From assembly GCA_963989385.1 (NCBI GenBank), contig OZ022508.1, forward strand, positions 29,472,166-29,536,165: 64,000 nucleotides of DNA, written 5' to 3'. The notes below the pieces were generated by a model. The model searched no databases, was not told the origin of the DNA, and was given only the letters and a program-made list of their open reading frames with translations. The position numbers and the translations under genes were made by a program. Positions 57,470 through 64,000 of the stretch are shown in pieces. Position 1 is the stretch's first letter, and every line of letters starts with the position of its first letter. Source of the stretch: Ctena decussata. Lineage: Eukaryota; Mollusca; Bivalvia; Lucinida; Lucinidae.

Positions 57470-59055
57470 AGGTAAAAGATTTTCGAATCGCTCATTCTTA
57501 ATTTTCATCCTATACATAACAAAATTATAATTTTGCAGAAATGTAAGGTTTTGCATAAAAAAGTTTCTATACAAAAACAGGACATAAATATCTCATTTTC
57601 ACCTCTTAATTACAAGGGAGTAAAAGTTGGCTGTTGGAATTCCCGTTTAGTTTTACGTGTTAGAGCATGTGACCAATGTATGCTATCCCTAGTACAAAAT
57701 TTGGATAATTAATTGAAATTTTATTATAAATCCATTTTTTCTACTTTTTGTTTCACCCATATATTATCAAATTTTAAAACATACAATTTTTTACTAGCAA
57801 AATAATATAATAGTTCAATATTTATTTACAACATAGTATCACCTGACCAGTGATACATGTACCATGCGTTACGCGTGAGGACAGGTAAATACATTTTACT
57901 ATTTCATTCATATACGCCCACACCTGTAGTAAACAACGAGTTTACGCTATTGCCTATCAACAATATTTTGGCAGTTCTAACAAGCATACGACGCCCTTTA
58001 GTGAAACTGCTCAATTTTTGCATTAAGGTCAATGGAAAATATTTTACAAAAGCATCCAAAAATATGGACTTTCCGTATTCTATTATGTATAGTTATAGTA
58101 ATCATTAGGACATTGCAACTTTTGATGGAACTTTCATCGTTTTCGAGAAAATAAGCAAAACCCCGTTTGCACTTGGAAGCAAACGGACTATATCTAGCGA
58201 CTGCAATCGAACGTTCCTATGTATTTGGTAACGCTAATGTCAGTGCACAGAATCTCATTTTCAGTGCTCGTCTAATTTTTAGAGTAGTATAACATTATGA
58301 TAGTAGTGCAGAAATGAAAGTTTCTGCAGGAATTTATTTTTGTTGCCAGTGTAGAGTCACTACGTAGCAATCTGCTAGCAAAGTTAATAATGCACAACTG
58401 CGCACGTGCAAAACATGCAAAAACATGTACATGAAGCAGACACTGGATTTTACAAGTCGAATGGAAAATAAGTACACATGATGTACATATTCAACAGCAA
58501 GATACTAACATACATCATATGTCCGATTTCTCTAAAACCAAGAAATGACAGCAAAGTTTCATTTTCATGCTGAAAGAGAATTGGACCTTTAAAGGATAAA
58601 TGTGTTTATAAGCATTTGTATTAAGTCATTAGATGCAGTTATGATCAATTATATGTTCGAGGGGCCTGAGACGACAAAGCAAGAACTTATGTCTTGGCCT
58701 AATCAAAAGTATTTGATTATGTAATACTATGACGTTTGTTGTTATTAATTACTCATAACTGTCTAATTAATTGCTTTTAATTATTTCATTATTTCCATTT
58801 CATGAAAAAAGGTTCTAAGCCATGTGCATAAGGCTGCACATCTTCGCATACTTAGCCGTCTTCACTTTTCTCGTTTTCAACTTTTTACGTGAAAACGGAG
58901 AACTCTCGTTTGACTTCGCGAATTCACACACTAATCTGACATTTCCCTGTACTTATTTTCTGTGAGGTATCTGTACACACCCTTCCTGTCATACGTCTTG
59001 CTCAATAATAGAATTTCCTTGTGCTGTCAGGGCTCATATTTTTCTCATACATTAA
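57470..59055. other. No gene seen
   Basis: AT-rich, with short frames only (the longest, 57857-58108, has no domain). No repeat match within the window was noticed. Confidence 0.4.
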
Positions 59056-59061
59056 TGTACA

Positions 59062-59127
59062 GGAACCTCGATAGCTCAGTAGGTTAAGCCATGGTCTGCT
59101 AAGTTAGAGGTCCTGATTCAAACCATA
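59062..59127 (+). repeat. tRNA-like sequence, SINE head
   Basis: CCTCGATAGCTCAGTAGGTT (A box) and TGATTCAAACC (B box), followed by non-tRNA sequence. Related to 16228-16296. The acceptor stem does not close. Confidence 0.5.
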
Positions 59128-59274
59128 CTCGAAATTGAATCCTTTCGACAGTAATTTGGTTAAAGTATATACACACTTTCATTATCACCCATCATTTGGC
59201 TCGATATGATGAAATGCCGTTGAAAGGGCCGCAAATCGACATTGGATACACTGGCGCTCACGTATTTGTACACC

Positions 59275-59412
59275 AAAAACGCGTTCGTACCGCGTTGCAT
59301 GCGCGTGCTGCGTGCGTATCACCTAGAACCGCGCATCAGACGCGTCTCGACGCGGTAGACGCAAACGATGATAACATGAATATTCATGACTTTTTCAATA
59401 CGCGTACAACCG
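59275..59412. promoter_or_regulatory. CpG-dense patch with three ACGCGT sites
   Basis: Between 59278 and 59365 I count about 18 CpG in under 90 bases, far above the surrounding AT-rich DNA. ACGCGT occurs at ~59278, ~59339 and ~59399. Such patches can mark unmethylated promoters, but no gene is seen beside it. The frame at 59196-59432 (Ala/Arg/Thr-rich) follows from this composition and is not trusted. Confidence 0.3.
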
Positions 59413-59872
59413 CAGATTGTACGTTGGCCTAATTAAAATAGTTTCAAGATAGCTTAAAACAATATAAGTTACTTAAAGTTAATTAAATATTGTATCGATC
59501 TCTCTACCGGGAATCTGACCGAATCGATGCGCAGAAGACGGGAACCATAAAGTAGTCCCACATTATCTGGGTCAATTTTTACATAACAACTCGTAACGTC
59601 TCGATTTCTGAATTCAATGGGACTCATTAACTACTATTTAGACTAACTCTATAATAGAACTTCTAGGCTTAGAAACTATACATAACTTCTATTTTTCTTA
59701 ACTTCTAAGCCCAGAAAACAAACAAACAAACAAAAAAAGTCACAACTTATCTGGGCCAGAACACACACGGTAACCCTCGCTAAGAATTAAACTGACCAGT
59801 GAAATTTGGACCCAGACTATTATATTGAGTTAAACAATACCACAGGGTATAATCGATTCCTCTAATTTTTGC

Positions 59873-60275
59873 TTCCTGCAGAGACTGTACATCATATTTG
59901 GCTTCCGCCGATACTGTCCGCGAGTTCTTGCTTCCTGCCGAGACTTCTGTACATGATAAATGGCTTCCTGCAGAGACTGTCCGCGTGATTCTACTTCCTG
60001 TCGAGCCTCTCGGCAGGAAGCAGAGTCACACGGACAGTCTCGGCAGGAAGCCAATTATCATGTACAGAAGTCTCTGCAGGAAGCAAGAACTCGCAGACAG
60101 TCTCGGCGGACTTCACATCATATTTGGCTTCTGCCGAGACTGTCCGCGATCTCTTGCTTCCTGCAGAGACTTCTGTCCTAGAAAATTGGCTTCCTACCGA
60201 GACTGTCCACGTGACTCTGCTTCCTGCCGAGATCCTCGGCAGGAAGCAGAATCACTCGGACAGTCTCTGCAGGAA
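59873..60275. repeat. Tandem and inverted array of a TTCCTGCCGAGAC unit
   Basis: GGCTTCCTGC(C/A)GAGACTG or its complement recurs more than a dozen times in 400 bp, spaced ~35-45 bp. 59886-60003 and 60008-60115 form a ~105-bp hairpin. 60117-60225 repeats the first arm directly (period 231 bp) and turns back again at CTCGGCAGGAAGC. Because the units lack stops, frames stay open on both strands (to 174 codons), which is not evidence of a gene. Confidence 0.82.
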
Positions 60276-60401
60276 GGTTGGTGGTATTCTTCAGGTACTC
60301 CAGTTTTCTCCACAACCAAGGCCACAAATAAGCTATTATCCTTGCCTTTGAGACAATGTAAAAACATTTGCATGCCTGAATTTTCTATACCTTCAGTAAT
60401 C

Positions 60402-60579
60402 CTGTTTAGACTAGAGTTTTAATCCGAATCGAATCAGAATTTGCTTTGAATTAGCTGTTTAGACTAGCAAATCTTATTCGAATTAAAAACTAATTCGGAG
60501 TAATTAAACTAATCCTACAGAGTACCTTGGATCGATCCGAATTAACTTTTACTTCGGATTAAAAGTCCTGTCTAAACAG
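60402..60579. mobile_element. MITE-like element with CTGTTTAGAC termini
   Basis: CTGTTTAGACTAGAGTTTTA and AATCCGAA on the left face TTCGGATTAAAAGTCCTGTC and TAAACAG on the right. A second CTGTTTAGACTAG inside (60452) suggests internal duplication. AT-rich, no coding. Confidence 0.65.
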
Positions 60580-61097
60580 CAAACCGAAGCAAAGCCGCAT
60601 TAAAATTTATTTTTGAACTGACCTCGGGCATGTTTAGGTCATGTTAACATTTGAGCAGGCTGCGTTTACTTTACTGCAAAGTAACTTGCACCCAATCAAA
60701 AACATTATTTTGCTATGAAGTAACTTGCAATAAATTGGAAATGGTATAGTCTGAACAGACAAGTGGGTTCTCTTCGGATTACCTTATTGCAGAGCAATCT
60801 GTGCCAAATCGAAACAGATATCCTCTACATAGAGTAAAAGTAAACAAAATAAAGTTTAAGAATATTTCATTTGTAGCATGTAGTTTTGGCTGAAGGCAGA
60901 ATAGTAACCTACATTCCAAGATAAACCTTGATTTCCAGAAAGCAATTTAATGCTGCAAAAATTTTCAGCATATGGGGCCAGAGATGAATGATCATCAAGG
61001 TGACTGAAAACCGAGAACCCCGGCAAGAAAAAACACCTGACTCTCTACAAGAAGAACTTGGTTTTCTAACCGAAGTTAGACCCAAGTTGTAACAAGT

Positions 61098-61640
61098 CCC
61101 CCTGTCCTGGCTAGGTCCAAGGCAGTTCTATGGAGGAAAAAAAGGGGGAGGAGGAGGAGGGAACAAGGAGCAAATTCTTGGATGGGATGCAAATTCTTTG
61201 GTGGGGAGGGGGGCGGGTGCAAAAGACTGCCCAGATTCATGTGTTAGTGGGGTTGCACCGAAGTGGACCTGTGCTGGGTCCTGGGCAGGTGACGTCTCAG
61301 AAAAAGGGAGAAGCAAAATCTTTGGTGGGGAGCAAAAACTTCCAGAAACATTTAGTAGCAATGGGATAGAACCCAAATGGACTTGTGCACAGATCCACAT
61401 AAATCACTTCCCATGCACACAGCCCTCGCGACCCACTGTGGGTTGGCTTTAGCAATACAATTCAGGGCTTCTGGAAACGCATGGCATGAGAGGCAAGCCA
61501 TAATGCATCTTCCCCGAACTGCAGGCCTCCATCAGACTTCACTTTGCTAGTTCTGCCGGAACAAGCCCCCTGTCCTGGCTGGGCCCAGAGCAGGTCTAGG
61601 GGGAAATGGGGAGCAAATTCTTATGTGGGGAGCAAATTCC
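61098..61640 (+). repeat. Direct repeat (~464 bp apart) in A/G-rich DNA
   Basis: ACAAGTCCCCCTGTCCTGGC with TAGGTCCAAGGCAG recurs at 61562 as ACAAGCCCCCTGTCCTGGCT with GGGCCCAGAGCAG, each followed by GGGGAGCAAATTCTT-type text. The intervening purine-rich stretch opens frames on both strands; none looks like a gene. Confidence 0.5.
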
Positions 61641-61959
61641 CTTATTAACTAATGCAATAGGCAGTGGGGGATAAGAAATTGAGGGTGATCTGGAATGCAG
61701 TTGTCTCATGTTTTTGTGGCCCTCATGAGTAATTGAGACTGCCTGGGTTACATCATGAATTGCAACCGTTGGTCTCAGAGAAGACCGTAGCTTAATTCTG
61801 TTTGGAGGGAGGTAGGTGGGGTAAAAATTCCTTTTGGGACCTAGGACTGTAGCATTTGTTCTAAACCTTATCTTGGTTTAGTTTGTTCCAAAATATATTG
61901 CATATTTAAACTTTTAGGGTCCTGTATTTTCATGGGAGTTTTTTTAGTGTTCTAATATT

Positions 61960-63345
61960 TTGGGAAATGGAGAACATTATTAGTCAACAACAGGACTGTA
62001 GCTAATTTCTTATTGTGGATTGTTGGGAGGAGAGAGCAGCTAGTTTCTTTTTTCTGTTTCTAGGGAGCAAATGTGATGAACCTTATAATGGTTCAGTTGG
62101 TTTCCAGGTAACTAAGCCTGGGTATGAGATTAAGGAGGTTGGATACACATTATTTTTTGGAGGGGAAATGGAGAATATTATTAATAGACACGGGGACAGT
62201 AGGTTATTTCTTATTGCGAGTTGTTCAAAAAGGACGGCGGTTTCTTTTGGCTGTTTCTAGGGAGCAAATTAGTTGAACCTTATAATGGTTTATTTAGTTT
62301 CCAGGTAACTAAGCCTGGGTATGAGATTAAGGAGGTTGGATACACATTATTTTTTGGAGGGGAAATGGAGAATATTATTAATAGACACGGGGACAGTAGA
62401 TTATTTTTTATTGCGGGTTGTTCAAAAAGGACGGCGGTTTCTTTTGGCTGTTTCTAGGGAGCAAATTAGTTTAACCTTATAATGGTTTATTTAGTTTCCA
62501 GGTAACTAAGCCTGGGTATGAGATTAAGGAGGTTGGATACACATTTTTTTTGGAGGGGAAATGGAGAATATTATTAATAGACAAGGGGACAGTAGGTTAT
62601 TTCTTATTGCGGGTTGTTCAAAAAGGACGGCGGTTTCTTTTGGCTGTTTCTAGGGAGCAAATTAGTTGAACCTTATAATGGTTTATTTAGTTTCCAGGTA
62701 ACTAAGCCTGGGTATGAGATTAAGGAGGTTGGATACACATTATTTTTTGGAGGGGAAATGGAGAATATTATTATTAGACACGGGGACACTAGGTTATTTC
62801 TTAATGCGGGTTGTTCAAAAAGGACGGCGGTTTCTTTTGGCTGTTTCTAGGGAGCAAATTAGTTGAACCTTATAATGGTTTATTTAGTTTCCAGGTAACT
62901 AAGCCTGGGTATGAGATTAAGGAGGTTGGATACACATTATTTTTTGGAGGGGAAATGGAGAATATTATTAATAGACACGGGGACAGTAGGTTATTTCTTA
63001 TTGCGGGTTGTTCAAAAAGGACGGCGGTTTCTTTTGGCCGTTCATAGGGAGCAAATTAGTTGAACCTTATAATGGTTTATTTAGTTTCCAGGTAACTAAG
63101 CCTGGGCGTGAGATTAAGGAGGTTGGATACACATTAATTTGGGGGTGGGGAAGAAATGGAGAGTATTATTAATGGACCAGAGGACTATAGCTTATCTCTT
63201 ATTGCGGATTGACGGGAAAAGAGGGCAGTTTCTTTTGGCTGTTTCTAGGAAGCAAATGTTCTGAACCTTATTATGGTTCATTTAGTTTCCAGGTAACTTA
63301 GCCTGGGTGTGAGTTTAAGGAGGTTGGATACACATTAATTTTACC
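61960..63345 (+). repeat. 197-bp satellite, about seven units
   Basis: GTTTCTAGGGAGCAAAT or its variant falls at 62055, 62252, 62449, 62645, 62842, 63039 and 63240, a period of 196-197 bp (201 for the last). Central units differ by one or a few bases; both edge units are more diverged. A 78-codon frame recurs in each unit, crossing into the next, because the unit lacks stops in one frame. 197 is not a multiple of three, so frames cannot read through. I do not call it coding. Confidence 0.9.
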
Positions 63346-63722
63346 CTTTATTGTCAATAGACAAAAGTTATTTATACGACCGTAGGGAAAGTCAGATTGT
63401 AGTCGTACAGATGGGTTCTGGGGCTTTTACTGGGTAATGGGAATTTTTGTCATGAGCATTGCACTTAGTAGGGTATTAATGTGGATCCAGGGATTTTGGG
63501 AAATGGGTTTGGTAGGTGGTTAGCAACAGGCGCTCGAATTAGAGAAAATTAGGGGGATTTTTTTCCCTATTGTATTGGAATCTATCTATATCCTGGCAAT
63601 GATATTGGTTTTGTCTAGGTATTCAAAGACTACCTTCTGTATTGTATTTGCATGTTTCTTTGGGGGAGACAGGAGCAGTCTCAGGTCTATTGTGTGATAG
63701 CCTAACTTGAATATTGTGGATA

Positions 63723-63998
63723 TTATGGTCTCGCCTTTGATTGTTATGGGGCCACACAGTCAAAGAAGATATGGTTGAGATCTTCTGCATCATTTCAGTG
63801 GGGGCATATGGCGGACTGGTTACTGTAGTGAAGGCAGCCCTGCCCGCAGTGTCCTAGCCTTAGTCCGGAATAGGCTATGTCGAAATGTCTATTGAGACTA
63901 TATACGTCACATTGAAGTTTAACCTTTGGTTTGACGAAATGGAAGGTGTGGCCCTTGTTGCTATTGGTCCATTGGGATTGCCATTTTTTGGTTACTGC
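63723..63998 (-). pseudogene. Non-LTR retrotransposon C-terminal relic, runs off the window
   Basis: Minus strand, frame starting at 63998: KKWQSQWTNSNKGHTFHFVK, then AYSGLRLGHCGQGCLHYSNQ, then ICPH-stop-NDAEDLNHIFFDC. RLGHC and a C-x2-[C lost to stop]-x(8)-H-x4-C zinc motif are the usual end of LINE reverse transcriptase proteins. The second zinc Cys codon is now TGA. The upstream part lies beyond 64000. Confidence 0.7.
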
Positions 63999-64000
63999 TT

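Noticed and set aside
59898..60422. The longest open frame in the window (174 codons)
   Set aside because: It lies in the tandem/inverted array; several frames on both strands are open for the same reason and the protein is a repeat of the DNA unit.
62015..63047. A family of near-identical 78-81-codon frames
   Set aside because: They are the 197-bp satellite read in one frame; they begin at TTG rather than ATG in most units and cannot continue across units.

Overview
This window reads as nuclear DNA of a marine invertebrate, most likely a bivalve mollusc and possibly a venerid-type clam. It is AT-rich and intron-bearing, with GT-AG splice sites. It is crowded with tRNA-derived SINEs, RTE-like LINE fragments, palindromic MITEs and microsatellite-bearing elements with a terminal hairpin, a mix typical of bivalve genomes. 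The species assignment is inference from this repeat content. I see no bacterial operons, rRNA, intact tRNA or CRISPR.

0-10 kb. One clear protein-coding gene is present. It has five coding exons between 967 and 7783 on the plus strand, and all four introns join in frame. The product is a secreted 435-residue protein with FG-GAP/VCBS (beta-propeller type) repeats carrying Asp-rich calcium loops. Its introns hold a SINE, several copies of one palindromic MITE and a relic of a hairpin-ended element. Downstream are a rearranged MITE/duplication, a candidate poly(A) signal and a decayed LINE.

10-40 kb. I see no convincing gene here. The region holds many copies of a ~236-bp palindromic element (family P), with about 18 copies in the whole window. 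Eight of these are flanked by perfect 4-bp target-site duplications. Also present are pogo/mariner-like MITEs with TA duplications, SINEs on both strands, a 1.37-kb terminal-inverted-repeat element nested in another repeat, and a 1.5-kb stretch with eight copies of a 13-15-bp motif.

40-50 kb. A 3.5-kb element made of ~455-bp tandem units with hairpin ends (Helentron/pearl-like) occupies 40558-44030. A possible coiled-coil coding exon lies at 45424-45864. Two near-identical foldback elements have 3-bp CAG and CTG target duplications, as in PIF/Harbinger.

50-64 kb. This part holds a second, longer copy of the 27-kb inverted-repeat element, an ORF with one membrane segment and LINE relics on the minus strand. 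It also holds a possible signal-peptide exon near 57.2 kb, a very CpG-dense patch at 59.3 kb, a tandem/inverted array at 59.9-60.3 kb and a 197-bp satellite (seven units) at 62-63.3 kb. Apart from the one gene, the window is a transposon graveyard. Most of its structural interest lies in repeat architecture.
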